64,000 bases of DNA from Mesorhizobium sp. STM 4661 (GTDB lineage Bacteria; Pseudomonadota; Alphaproteobacteria; Rhizobiales; Rhizobiaceae): the NCBI RefSeq assembly GCF_000359125.1, contig NZ_CAAF010000056.1:1-64000 (forward strand). Reading direction: 5' to 3'. The notes under the pieces were generated by a model. The model worked only from the letters and a program-made list of their open reading frames with translations, was not told where the DNA came from and did not search any database. The position numbers and the translations under genes were made by a program. This document shows, one piece after another, positions 8,899 to 17,192 of this stretch (within the stretch, counting starts at the first letter, position 1; every line of letters begins with the position of its first letter).

Positions 8899-10206
8899 AT
8901 GACCCACACCAATCCATCCAAGCCTACCGCTCGTTTTCAGACGCCTGCCTCGATAAAGCCGCGCTCTCCTACGAAAGCGATTCTGATCCTCATGGACGGC
9001 GTAAGCGCAGACTATTTCGAAAAGCACAAACATCGGTTGCCGACGCTTTTTCGTTTGGCAGGAGACGGTCTGTCCATCACTCGCCTGCGCTCAACGGTGC
9101 CGGGAACGTCGATGCCGGGGCGCGCAAGCATGCTAACCGGCGCGGCGCCTCAAGCGAACGGGATCTACGGAAACCACATTGTGCGAGATGGCTCGTTTGT
9201 CTGCGCCGACGCGTCTGATCTGCGGGTTCCGACCATTGCAAAGCTTGCCAAAAATAGCGGGCTTGATGTCGCGTCCATCGGCGCTGGGTTGATCGACCCA
9301 GCCGATTGCGATGTCTTCGTGCCGGCCTGGTGGGAACGAGGGTTTCTCCAGGGAAGCCGGTCATTTAAGAGCCTGCCCGAAAACCGCATCGCTCGCTCGC
9401 GCATGATCAAAGATCCAAATGGACGGTTGCGAGCCGCCGGCGTGCTCGATCTCTTCGGCTTCCCGTCCAGTAGTGACACCGTTGCGAGCACTCCTCTCGT
9501 TGCGGGCCTGGCCGCGGATCATCTCATGATCGGGGCTGCAGGAGCGCTGGCTTGCTCGGAGAACCCGCCTGATCTCATTTTGACCGAGATCGACATGACG
9601 GATTCGATTCAGCATCAGTTCGGATACGAAAGCGAGGCGGCACATTGGTCTATCGCCGCGGCCGACATGATGATTGGCGCTCTCATCGAAGGACTGAGGC
9701 GAGTCGGGCGGGAAGACGATTACGCGATCGTAGTCGCAAGTGACCATGGACATAGCGCCGTCCACACAACCATTTATCCGGATGCGATCATCCCTGACTT
9801 GCTTTGGGAAAGTGAAGGAGCGACGCTCCATGTCCTGGTTGACGGAGCTCATGACCGCAGAATCGCAGACGGACTGTTGGCGCGCTTCCAAGTGGAGCCG
9901 TGGTCGAGCGACCATGTTCCAGTAAATGAACGCGATTGCATAGCGACCTATGTCGCACCTCCTGGACACTCCTTCGAGGAGACCGTTGGAGACACGCAAG
10001 AAGCTGGCCCGACGGGCAGACCTCGATACTTGTCCACCCACGGTTTTCGACCGGGCAGCGCGGAGGACGATCGGATATGCCTGTTGAGCATCCCTGGAAT
10101 GCAACCTTGCAATATTGCCTGGGGCTCCGCTGAAGAGTTCACGCCAACCATTGCTCAGATCTTGGGATTGTCCGACGCCCCGTTTTCGGCAAAGGGTCTT
10201 CTGTAA
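8899..10206 (+). CDS. Alkaline-phosphatase-superfamily hydrolase, PhnA (phosphonoacetate hydrolase)-like
   Basis: 435 aa, ATG at 8899 after GAGGTG. The metal ligands of the nucleotide pyrophosphatase/PhnA branch can be followed: D33 in LILMDGVSADYF, a D-x3-H in MTDSIQHQFG, DH in ASDHGHSAVH and H in LSTHGFRPG. The nucleophile segment reads STVPGTSMPGRASMLTG, so aligned with phosphonoacetate hydrolases the nucleophile would be Ser71 rather than Thr, and the following Asn is Gly. It may cleave a phosphonate C-P bond or a phosphonate ester. It is the only plus-strand gene inside the minus-strand phosphonate cluster, with a separate promoter region (8733-8898), which suggests turnover or detoxification of the product. 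Confidence 0.78.
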   Translation: MTHTNPSKPTARFQTPASIKPRSPTKAILILMDGVSADYFEKHKHRLPTLFRLAGDGLSITRLRSTVPGTSMPGRASMLTGAAPQANGIYGNHIVRDGSFVCADASDLRVPTIAKLAKNSGLDVASIGAGLIDPADCDVFVPAWWERGFLQGSRSFKSLPENRIARSRMIKDPNGRLRAAGVLDLFGFPSSSDTVASTPLVAGLAADHLMIGAAGALACSENPPDLILTEIDMTDSIQHQFGYESEAAHWSIAAADMMIGALIEGLRRVGREDDYAIVVASDHGHSAVHTTIYPDAIIPDLLWESEGATLHVLVDGAHDRRIADGLLARFQVEPWSSDHVPVNERDCIATYVAPPGHSFEETVGDTQEAGPTGRPRYLSTHGFRPGSAEDDRICLLSIPGMQPCNIAWGSAEEFTPTIAQILGLSDAPFSAKGLL

Positions 10207-10209
10207 AAT

Positions 10210-10233
10210 GCCCGCAAGCGACCGCCTGCGGGC
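10210..10233. terminator. Hairpin between convergent genes
   Basis: A perfect 7-bp stem (GCCCGCA and TGCGGGC) with a 10-base loop begins 3 bases after the stop of the plus-strand hydrolase gene and lies 11 bases from the stop of the minus-strand asparagine-synthetase gene. There is no T-run, so it may be a weak or RNA-stabilising bidirectional terminator. Confidence 0.5.
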
Positions 10234-10244
10234 TCGCATATTCG

Positions 10245-12137
10245 TCATGAGAATACCTCTTTGAAGAATATCCCTAGGTTGGCCAACAGCCAGAACTTCC
10301 GGCCAAACGAGTCTGAAGGATTTCGTCGTCCGGCCTCGAACCAACGCCGCAAAGCAGCAGGATCGAACAAATCTCCCAGTGGAGAGTCCTTATCAAACAG
10401 CAGCCTTCGATATTCCGTTGCTCCCTCGCCAACGGCCCACTGACCCAGTGGCAGCGGAAATCCCATCTTTTTGCGAGATAGAACAGATCTGGGCAAGACG
10501 CTCCGGTATTCCCTTCTTAAGGGGAATTTTGAGACATCGAGACGTTCGCTGAAGGAAGCAACCGGATGCCACAGTGCCTGGACCGAAGCGATTGGAGACC
10601 TCCACCTCAACCGCTGTGAGCCGGGCATCGCCATTGCGGCGGTAACGAGCTGGTGATCGGTATAAGGAACGCGAGCTTCAAGCCCAGCTGCCATTGTGGT
10701 GTTGTCAACCATTTCCAGCAATGCGGGCAAATGCGTAGAGACGAGAACATATGAGATCTTGCTAAAGAAATCTCCGCCGGCCTCTGCAAATTGAGTCGAG
10801 AAGTGATCGAACAGAGCCATCTCGTGCTCCCTTCGTATCCGGCCATCGATAGCAAGCGAGCGGATTTCATCGGTCGGGAAGTAGCTGTAGCGCTCCAGGA
10901 AGAACTGCAGCTGACTGCAATGGACGCCGAGTCCGAGGCGTCGGCGTGCGATCTGGGCAAGAGCAGGTGGCAATGCGGCGATGATCTTGCTTCGATTGTA
11001 ATCATACGGCGTACGGAACAATCGGCTGTAGCCAGCAAAAATCTCATCGGCACCCTCGCCGGTGAGGACGACCTTATGCTCCTTCGAAATCGCCTTTGCG
11101 AGCGTAAACATTGCGGTTTCGTTATGCATCCCAAGTGGATGTCCGCGCAGGCGAACCAGCTCTGACACAGCGTTGATATCGGAAGGTTCTCCGATTGGAA
11201 CGACCCGGTGAATGAGCCCGAATTCAGCGGCGACCTCCATCGCATAAGCCGTCTCGTCATAGTCGGGGGCCTCGACCTTGCCGGTATAGCAAATCGGACG
11301 GATTTGGGAGCGAGCGGATGCCTCATAGGCGAGGATGCTCGAGTCAAGTCCACCCGACAACAATGCGGCGACCGGTACGTCAGCCACCAGCTGACGTTCG
11401 ACGGCGCTTCCAAATAGTCTCCTTATGTCGGAATAGTCCGGCTTCGATCGCGAAATGCGCTCTGACAGATTCCACCAACGTTCGGACGTGTGTCGCCCAT
11501 TCCTTATTGCGAGGAGATGGCCGGGCTCTAACTTGGAAATCCCGGCAAACAGCGTTCTGGCACCGACAACCGCGCGATAGGAAAGAAAACTAAGCGCGCC
11601 GATGATGTCGGGTCCGCGTATCACGCCCGGCCAGCGAATGAGAGCGTTCGGCTGCGATGCAAACAGAAGCCCAACATCGCAGATCGTGTAGTAAAGGGGT
11701 TTTACCCCCAAACGATCTCGGGCGATGAGAACAAGCGAGTTCCGGGGATCGAAAAGCGCGAAGGCAAACATCCCGTCAAGGCGGTTTAAGAATGACTTTC
11801 CCCAAGCAATATAGCTAAGAATTAGAACCTCGGTGTCGGACACCGTCGAAAAGGAAAAACCCATATCCCTCAATTCAGCTTTAATTTCCCGATAGTTGAA
11901 TATCTCGCCGTTGTACGTTACCACCACTCCGGTATTGGCATCGCGATAGGGCTGATTGGCTCGAGAATGAGCGTCGACAATCGATAGCCGTCGATGCGCG
12001 AATGCTACCGATTGATTAATGTATAGGCCGCTGGCATCAGGTCCGCGATGAGCGAGAGCGTCAGCGCAACGCTCAACGGCCGCAGCACAAACGGGTGTTC
12101 CCTCGTTTTTGAGGACTATCCCAAAGATTCCGCACAT
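10245..12137 (-). CDS. Asparagine synthetase (glutamine-hydrolysing)-like amidotransferase
   Basis: 630 aa, the normal size of AsnB/AsnB-like proteins. Residues 1-200 are an Ntn glutaminase domain with the nucleophile Cys2 (MCGIFGIV) and HRGPDASG and RLSIVDAH. From about residue 235 the synthetase domain has the pyrophosphate loop SGGLDSS (261-267) and a TGEGADEIFAGYSR segment. The enzyme adenylates a carboxylate and transfers ammonia or an amine. Because it lies 32 bases before the next cluster gene and next to phosphonate enzymes, amidation of a pathway carboxylate is more likely than housekeeping asparagine synthesis. This is inference from context. Confidence 0.85.
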   Translation of the reverse strand: MCGIFGIVLKNEGTPVCAAAVERCADALAHRGPDASGLYINQSVAFAHRRLSIVDAHSRANQPYRDANTGVVVTYNGEIFNYREIKAELRDMGFSFSTVSDTEVLILSYIAWGKSFLNRLDGMFAFALFDPRNSLVLIARDRLGVKPLYYTICDVGLLFASQPNALIRWPGVIRGPDIIGALSFLSYRAVVGARTLFAGISKLEPGHLLAIRNGRHTSERWWNLSERISRSKPDYSDIRRLFGSAVERQLVADVPVAALLSGGLDSSILAYEASARSQIRPICYTGKVEAPDYDETAYAMEVAAEFGLIHRVVPIGEPSDINAVSELVRLRGHPLGMHNETAMFTLAKAISKEHKVVLTGEGADEIFAGYSRLFRTPYDYNRSKIIAALPPALAQIARRRLGLGVHCSQLQFFLERYSYFPTDEIRSLAIDGRIRREHEMALFDHFSTQFAEAGGDFFSKISYVLVSTHLPALLEMVDNTTMAAGLEARVPYTDHQLVTAAMAMPGSQRLRWRSPIASVQALWHPVASFSERLDVSKFPLRREYRSVLPRSVLSRKKMGFPLPLGQWAVGEGATEYRRLLFDKDSPLGDLFDPAALRRWFEAGRRNPSDSFGRKFWLLANLGIFFKEVFS

Positions 12138-12169
12138 TGGGGTCGCTCTCTTGGCACGAATAACGCCGA

Positions 12170-13084
12170 CTACGTGCTCGGCTTTTCGCCGATCATCTGG
12201 ATGCAGCCATCGCCGAACCAGAAGCGGGCCAGCGGGTGGTCATAATGACGGTACATCGGAGCGAGAAAACGCCGAAGGTTATGGAAATTTCTCGTATATC
12301 TTGAGATCCTGCGGATTTTCTCGAAGCCGCACTCGCCATACCAACCTCGGATTTGAGCCTCTGTGAAGGCGAACTCGTGATAGGTCGGCGCCTGGAAGCG
12401 ATCCCGGATCGTCACGAACAAATCATCATCAAAAAGACTCCGAAAGAATTCGTTTTCGCCAGGTATATATTCCTTCTCTTCGCCGTCCTTTATTCTCAAG
12501 ATCCAGTTGATGGCTTCGCGTGCGGTGGATGCATCCAGATTGTCAATGGAACTGCGGAATTGCTCGTCGCTTTGGTAGAGTTCTCGCAAGTGATTGATGC
12601 ATCGGTAAATGACGCCGTTGGCGGTACCCATAATCGTCAAAAAGAAGCTGCCGCCGGGGCGGGTTACACGGGCAAGCTCTTCAAAGCCTTTTTTCGGATT
12701 GCTGGTGTGCGGCAAAACCCCTGCGCAATGGACAAAATCAAAACTGAAGTCGTCAAACGGCAGATCGAGCACACTACCAGCGACCAGTTCCGAGCGCGGC
12801 CCAAATCGGCTGAGCCGTTTGCGCGCGCAATCCATCCAATCATTGCTCAATTCAAGCGAAACAACGTTTCGTGCCCCCTTGTCGAGAAACGCATAGGACG
12901 CATTCGCGTTGGAGCCGCAGCCCGCGTCCAGGACATCAAGGCCGCGGAAGCTGCCGGTTGGCAGGCCGAAATATTCCTCCTCGATTAGAGAGACCAACCT
13001 GTCGAATATGTGGTCGTCATTCTCCTGCTGGCGCTGGTAGCGATCAAAGACGGTGCGAGTTTCGATCTCGAAAGAGTTTTCCAT
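12170..13084 (-). CDS. Class I SAM-dependent methyltransferase
   Basis: 304 aa. Motif I is VLDAGCGSNANASY near residues 51-64, the acidic end of strand 2 is VVSLELS, and motif IV is DFSFDFVHCAGVLPHTSNP, followed by RVTRPGGSFFLTI. It falls in the Methyltransf_11 group with an extra C-terminal region of about 110 residues, seen in O- or N-methyltransferases of natural-product clusters. Only 12 bases separate it from the CDP-alcohol phosphotransferase gene upstream, so it is part of the operon. N-methylation of an aminophosphonate head group is one possibility. Confidence 0.82.
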   Translation of the reverse strand: MENSFEIETRTVFDRYQRQQENDDHIFDRLVSLIEEEYFGLPTGSFRGLDVLDAGCGSNANASYAFLDKGARNVVSLELSNDWMDCARKRLSRFGPRSELVAGSVLDLPFDDFSFDFVHCAGVLPHTSNPKKGFEELARVTRPGGSFFLTIMGTANGVIYRCINHLRELYQSDEQFRSSIDNLDASTAREAINWILRIKDGEEKEYIPGENEFFRSLFDDDLFVTIRDRFQAPTYHEFAFTEAQIRGWYGECGFEKIRRISRYTRNFHNLRRFLAPMYRHYDHPLARFWFGDGCIQMIGEKPST

Positions 13085-13096
13085 GTATTCTCTTCC

Positions 13097-13699
13097 CTAT
13101 AGCTTTGTGAGCAAGGCGACAGATCCGGCTGCGGCGAGTGTAAGGTTGCCCAAGCGCAACGCACTGCCGGTACCCGGAAATTTGAAGTTTGAAAGATGCA
13201 GGACCGACAGCACAAACCCTGCACCGATCAATAGGTTGCCCAGGCCCTTCACCGGCAAGTGACGGTCGGCGACGAACAGCAATGCCAACACGAAGAGGTT
13301 ATTGTTCAACGGCAATCCTCTGCCGAATCCGTCAGCGTCCAGTCCGAACGTCGAAAAATAGCTGAGGCGCAGAGCCCCTGACAGGATGAGGCAATTGGCA
13401 GCCAACAATGCGGGAACAGAGAACGCGTTGAAGGACAAAATGAGAACCGCTGGAAAGACGGCTGCGTAGACCAAATCAAGCAGCCCGTCCAACGTGCCAC
13501 CCAGCTGTGCCATCAAAGCGGACCGGTTCGGGGAACTCTTCGCAACCATGCCGTCGGCATCATCCGCCAAAAGAGCCCACAAGCCGAAACAGATGCCAAT
13601 CTCGAAGCGCCCGATCAAAGCAAAGTAGATCGCCGTGGTGGCCAAGATCAGCCCAAGGGCCGTAATGGCATTTGCAGCATCGAACAGATAGCGGATCAT
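13097..13699 (-). CDS. CDP-alcohol phosphatidyltransferase family membrane protein
   Basis: 200 aa with about six hydrophobic segments, acting in the inner membrane. The family motif D-x2-D-G-x2-A-R-x8-G-x3-D-x3-D is present in variant form: D46, D49-G50, A53-K54 (Lys for Arg), then G67, D71 and D75, with 12 instead of 8 spacer residues. The metal-binding aspartates are kept. The start overlaps the nucleotidyltransferase stop by 4 bases, so the two are coupled, as expected if that enzyme makes the CMP-activated head group that this one transfers. This is the usual layout for attaching a phosphonate to a lipid or polyol. Confidence 0.82.
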   Translation of the reverse strand: MIRYLFDAANAITALGLILATTAIYFALIGRFEIGICFGLWALLADDADGMVAKSSPNRSALMAQLGGTLDGLLDLVYAAVFPAVLILSFNAFSVPALLAANCLILSGALRLSYFSTFGLDADGFGRGLPLNNNLFVLALLFVADRHLPVKGLGNLLIGAGFVLSVLHLSNFKFPGTGSALRLGNLTLAAAGSVALLTKL

Positions 13700-14514
13700 C
13701 CTCCTACCCCCGCAACGGCGGCCGGCGCGCCGGCACTGTGTCTGTGAGGTCGCTCGAGGGCGAAAATTCTTTCCGCCACCCGCAGGTCCTGTTCACTGTC
13801 GATCTCGTACCATCGCAAATCGTCACATCGCGCCGCGGCGAGTTGCAGCCCGCGCTGCTCGATGAGATGCGCGAGCAACTCCTCCGTATAGGCTTTGATC
13901 GCGCCCGAGCCGATCAGGTCGTGGAGGACCGGGACGATCACCGTTTGGAGTTCGGCGCCAGAGAACCGGATGAGGTTCATCATCTTGAAGAGCACCGGGG
14001 TGCCTGATGCCAGATTTGCTGCCGTCTGCTTCAACCGGACTTCGGATATGAAGCCGTTGCCGGAAAGGACGGCCGCGGACCCTTCCATGGATGGATCGAA
14101 CGGCGCGACCGCGGCGGCATTGGCCGCCTCCACCCTGATCAGGTGGCGCAGCGCATCTTCTTCGAAGAAGACGTCACCTTCGAGGAGATAACAGTCGCCG
14201 GAAAGAAGCGTGTCGCGTGCCAGCCAGAGCGAGTAGGCGCTCCCTGTCTTGTCGAAGACCGAGGACTCGACATAGTTGATTTCAAGTCTGCCGAAGCGTT
14301 TGCCACAGGCATGGCGTATGGCATCCTTGCGATAGCCGACAACAATCGTTACCTCTTCGACTCCCACCGCCTGAAGGTTCCACAGTGCGTTGTGAAGTAT
14401 CGGTGTGCCGTTGACTTCGACGAGGGGCTTGGGACACAGATCGGTCAGCGGACGCAGGCGGGAGCCGAAGCCAGCAGCGAGAATGACGGCTTTCCTGGGA
14501 GCAGCGGGAGGCAT
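13696..14514 (-). CDS. Nucleotidyltransferase, LicC/PntC (CTP:phosphocholine/phosphonate cytidylyltransferase)-like
   Basis: 272 aa starting at ATG 14514, well placed after AGAGGTG (a GTG three codons earlier is also possible). The NTP-binding loop KAVILAAGFGSRLRPLTD and the CPKPLVEVNGTPILHN segment (about residues 8-45) are intact, and YLLEGDVFFEED supplies the metal-binding aspartate. LicC-like enzymes activate phosphocholine or aminoethylphosphonate with CTP. Its coupling to a CDP-alcohol phosphotransferase and proximity to PEP mutase favour a phosphonate substrate. Confidence 0.83.
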   Translation of the reverse strand: MPPAAPRKAVILAAGFGSRLRPLTDLCPKPLVEVNGTPILHNALWNLQAVGVEEVTIVVGYRKDAIRHACGKRFGRLEINYVESSVFDKTGSAYSLWLARDTLLSGDCYLLEGDVFFEEDALRHLIRVEAANAAAVAPFDPSMEGSAAVLSGNGFISEVRLKQTAANLASGTPVLFKMMNLIRFSGAELQTVIVPVLHDLIGSGAIKAYTEELLAHLIEQRGLQLAAARCDDLRWYEIDSEQDLRVAERIFALERPHRHSAGAPAAVAGVGG

Positions 14515-14544
14515 CTCATTCACCTCTTTCGTTGTGTTGCGGTG

Positions 14545-15735
14545 TCATTTCCAGGCGTTGAGGAATTCGACGAGCCGGGCCAGGCCGGTCGCGAGTTTTT
14601 CAGGTGGAATTCCATAGGACAGGCGCAGGCCGGCGGGGTCGCCGAACGCGGTGCCCGACACAGCTGCGACGCCAGCTTCGGCAAGCAGACCCGTCACGAT
14701 ATCGTCGGCTGTCGTTGAGGCGCCGTCTTCCGCTCCCGGTCGCAGCAGATGGGAAAGGTCGAGATAGAAATAAAAGCCCCCTTGCGCCCTGGCGACCGGT
14801 ACACGCGTCAACGAAGAAAGCACGTCGAGACCGACCCGTCTGGCGCTTGTCAGGCGTGAACGCAGCTTGCCTTCATAGTCCGAGCCACCCCTTTGCAAAT
14901 GGGCGAGCACCGCGTGCTGGGCAATTACGTTTGGATTCGAAGTGGTGTGCGATTGCAGGGCCTTGACGGCATTGATCACCCCTTTTGGACCCGCCAGATA
15001 ACCGATGCGCCAGCCGGTCAATGCTAGCGATTTGCTGAAGGAGTTGACGATCAGCGCGCGTGCTCGAATTTCGGGAGCGACCGAGACGATCGGATGGTGG
15101 GTATGACCCCCATGCACGAAGTCACCATAGCACTCGTCGAAAATGATCCACAGGTTGCGGCTGACCGCCAATTCAGCGATGGCCATCAGAGTCTCAACAT
15201 CGTAGACCGCACCGGCCGGATTGCTGGGCGTGTTGACGACGATCGCCCGCGTGCGTTCGGTGACCGCCTCCTTGATGTGTTCGGGGCGCGGGACGTAACC
15301 GTTGGACTTGGTGTCGACGAAGACCGGTGTGCCGCCGGCGATTAGCACCTGGGCCGGAAACGTTGTCCAGTAGGGCGCCGGGATGATGACCTCGTCGCCC
15401 GGATTTAGCAGCACCATTGCGGCATTGAACAAGGCCTGCTTCGCTCCGGACGTCACGGCAACTTCCTCGGCCTTCCAGATCTGTCCGGTATCGAGGGAGA
15501 TCTTCCGCGCCAGTGCCTCGCGCAACTCCACCATGCCAACGCTATCAGTGTAGCGATTGACGCCCTTATTGATGGCGTCGATCGCGCCGTCGCGAATCGT
15601 GGGTGCAAGCTCGCTCCAGATCTCGCCGGCGGTCAGATCGATGATCTCCTTGCCAGCATCGGCCGCCGCTTTTGCGGCAGCGCGCGCCGCGGCGGTACCC
15701 GATGTACCGAACAGATTTGTCCGATGCGCAAGCAT
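14545..15735 (-). CDS. Class I PLP aminotransferase (probable phosphonopyruvate/phosphonoalanine aminotransferase)
   Basis: 396 aa, ATG at 15735 after CAGGAG. It is an aspartate-aminotransferase-fold enzyme: the substrate loop YTDSVGMVELREALARK, AVTSGAKQALFNA, PYWTTFPAQV, the NTPSNPAGAVY asparagine and IIFDECYGDF aspartate, and PLP lysine K235 in NSFSKSLALTGWR. It follows pepM by 47 bases. PEP mutase equilibrium favours PEP, so a coupled step is needed. With no phosphonopyruvate decarboxylase gene in the window, transamination to phosphonoalanine is the likely pull. The assignment of substrate is inferred from neighbours. Confidence 0.82.
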   Translation of the reverse strand: MLAHRTNLFGTSGTAAARAAAKAAADAGKEIIDLTAGEIWSELAPTIRDGAIDAINKGVNRYTDSVGMVELREALARKISLDTGQIWKAEEVAVTSGAKQALFNAAMVLLNPGDEVIIPAPYWTTFPAQVLIAGGTPVFVDTKSNGYVPRPEHIKEAVTERTRAIVVNTPSNPAGAVYDVETLMAIAELAVSRNLWIIFDECYGDFVHGGHTHHPIVSVAPEIRARALIVNSFSKSLALTGWRIGYLAGPKGVINAVKALQSHTTSNPNVIAQHAVLAHLQRGGSDYEGKLRSRLTSARRVGLDVLSSLTRVPVARAQGGFYFYLDLSHLLRPGAEDGASTTADDIVTGLLAEAGVAAVSGTAFGDPAGLRLSYGIPPEKLATGLARLVEFLNAWK

Positions 15736-15782
15736 GTGCGCTCCTGTTTTCGTTTTGCTTTTCAAAAGACGGGCTGGGCCTG

Positions 15783-16691
15783 CTACCGGACGCTGGTCGC
15801 CGTCTGCGGCAGATATTTCTCTTCCGCCGCTGAGAGTTCCTGGTAGTTGAGGAGATCGAAGAGTTCGTCGAGCGTCGCCACCTCGTCCTCGATACCGGCG
15901 ATACTTTCTTCGCGGAGGATGCGGTCGCAGACCTGGCGCATGGCCGAGATCGCCGCGCGCATGTTATGGTTCGCCCAGATCACCGTGGAGATTCCGGCCG
16001 CCCGATACGCGGAGACTGGCGTGCGGAAATATTTCGTAGGCACGATCACGACCGGAAGGCGGTTCTGCCAGGCGCGCGTGAAGGCGAAAATCTGCTCAGC
16101 GTTGGACTTGCGGGAATGAATTAGAATAGCATCGGCGCCCGCCTCAGCGTATGCTTGTGCCCGCGCTAGCGCCTCATCCTCTCCATGGCCGGCGATGAGC
16201 GCCTCGATCCGGGCGACCAGAACGAACTCCGCATCCGGCACTTGGTCCTTCACCGCCTTAAGCCGGCCGCAGAACTCGGGAATATCGGCCAACGGGTGCC
16301 GATCACCGACGAACGAGTTCATTTTCGGGAACGCCGTGTCCTCGAGGCATATGCCGCTCGCACCATGTTGGCGCAACTTGCGGGCAACCAAACGGGCATT
16401 GTTGAAGTTCCCGAACCCGCTGTCCCCGTCGACGAGGACTGGAATGTCCACCATGTCGGTGATTCGCTCAACGACATCGACGACTTGGGACCAGGAAGCT
16501 TCGTTAGCATCTCGATATCCGAGGCTGGACGAAATCGTGAGGCCGGACGCCCAGAGCGCCTTGAAGCCGGCGCGCTCGGCAATCGCCGCCGAAAGGCCGT
16601 CATGAGCTTCCATTGCGAAGGCGAGTTCACTGGACGCGATCATTCGGCGCAAGCTCTCGCGCGTCTGCGCACCAGACTGCCTCTCCACCAT
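15783..16691 (-). CDS. pepM: Phosphoenolpyruvate phosphomutase (PEP mutase)
   Basis: 302 aa, ATG at 16691 behind a strong GGAGGTGAG site. It converts PEP to phosphonopyruvate, the entry to almost all C-P bond biosynthesis. Substrate and Mg residues match the family: W47-S49, D61 in LGYRD, D88/D90 in LVDGDSGFG, and the mutase motif E117-D118-T119-x5-N125-S126. In characterised mutases that motif is EDKx5NS, so the first lysine is Thr here while the second (K123, FPK) is kept. NS rather than TS favours mutase over phosphonopyruvate hydrolase. First gene of the minus-strand cluster, with a sigma-54-like promoter about 135 bases upstream. Confidence 0.87.
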   Translation of the reverse strand: MVERQSGAQTRESLRRMIASSELAFAMEAHDGLSAAIAERAGFKALWASGLTISSSLGYRDANEASWSQVVDVVERITDMVDIPVLVDGDSGFGNFNNARLVARKLRQHGASGICLEDTAFPKMNSFVGDRHPLADIPEFCGRLKAVKDQVPDAEFVLVARIEALIAGHGEDEALARAQAYAEAGADAILIHSRKSNAEQIFAFTRAWQNRLPVVIVPTKYFRTPVSAYRAAGISTVIWANHNMRAAISAMRQVCDRILREESIAGIEDEVATLDELFDLLNYQELSAAEEKYLPQTATSVR

Positions 16692-16825
16692 GCGGTCTCA
16701 CCTCCACCGACGCTATCCAGCCGACAAGCCTGTCAACGCTGCCGCACGAAGTACTTTCAGTGACGCACGCTCTGCCCACCGATCGGCGATCTGCCACTGT
16801 CGTGCGCCCATACAGAATCAATGAA

Positions 16826-16840
16826 GCAAGGCGCGTGCCG
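16826..16840 (-). promoter_or_regulatory. Probable -24/-12 (sigma-54) promoter of the pepM operon
   Basis: On the minus strand the sequence reads CGGCACGCGCCTTGC, which keeps the invariant GG and GC ten bases apart and differs from TGGCACG-N4-TTGC only at the first base. It lies 134 bases upstream of pepM and 66-86 bases downstream (in the direction of transcription) of two NifA-like sites, the usual spacing. Confidence 0.6.
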
Positions 16841-16906
16841 AATTGGCGTACCCCCTGCGCCGCACCAGTTCTCCATACCGGCGGCCCAGGTTCCCTCTCG
16901 ACCCTT

Positions 16907-16942
16907 GGTCGTGCTTCCGACATCTTGGTCCAACTTCAGACA
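16907..16942. promoter_or_regulatory. Tandem NifA-type upstream sites, one base off consensus each
   Basis: Two GGT-N10-ACA elements (16907-16922 and 16927-16942) sit 20 bases apart, two helical turns. The consensus NifA site is TGT-N10-ACA; each has G for the first T. The same pair, with the same 20-base spacing and similar flanks (CTTCCGACAT, CCA.CTTC), occurs before prxS, where the second site is perfect. Upstream activator sites work in either orientation. Confidence 0.5.
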
Positions 16943-17192
16943 CAAGAGGGGTAGCGGAAGTGGCTTCTCGTCTACGCCGTGGCGGCCGTCCCGTCAGGCT
17001 GCCGATCAACGATCGCAAGCGAGATGGCCCAGAAAGCGGAAGACCGGCGATCCGTGCAGGCAAGGTGACCGACGGCGTTGGTCTTCTATCCCGGCAATCG
17101 CCAGGCGGCTTGATTATTTATCCATGCCTCATGGACGAAGTGTCGAGCATCGGCATGCGAGATTTCAGCTCCCCCAGTGGCCGTTCCGAACT

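Larger units (their letters stand above)
16692..17192. other. Intergenic region between pepM and the monooxygenase gene
   Basis: 500 bases without a gene. It holds the promoter and NifA-like sites described separately. The part from about 16960 to 17170 has one plus-strand open frame (basic, GRPVRLPINDRKRDG) with no recognisable domain and no ribosome binding site. It may be a decayed coding segment. Confidence 0.5.
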
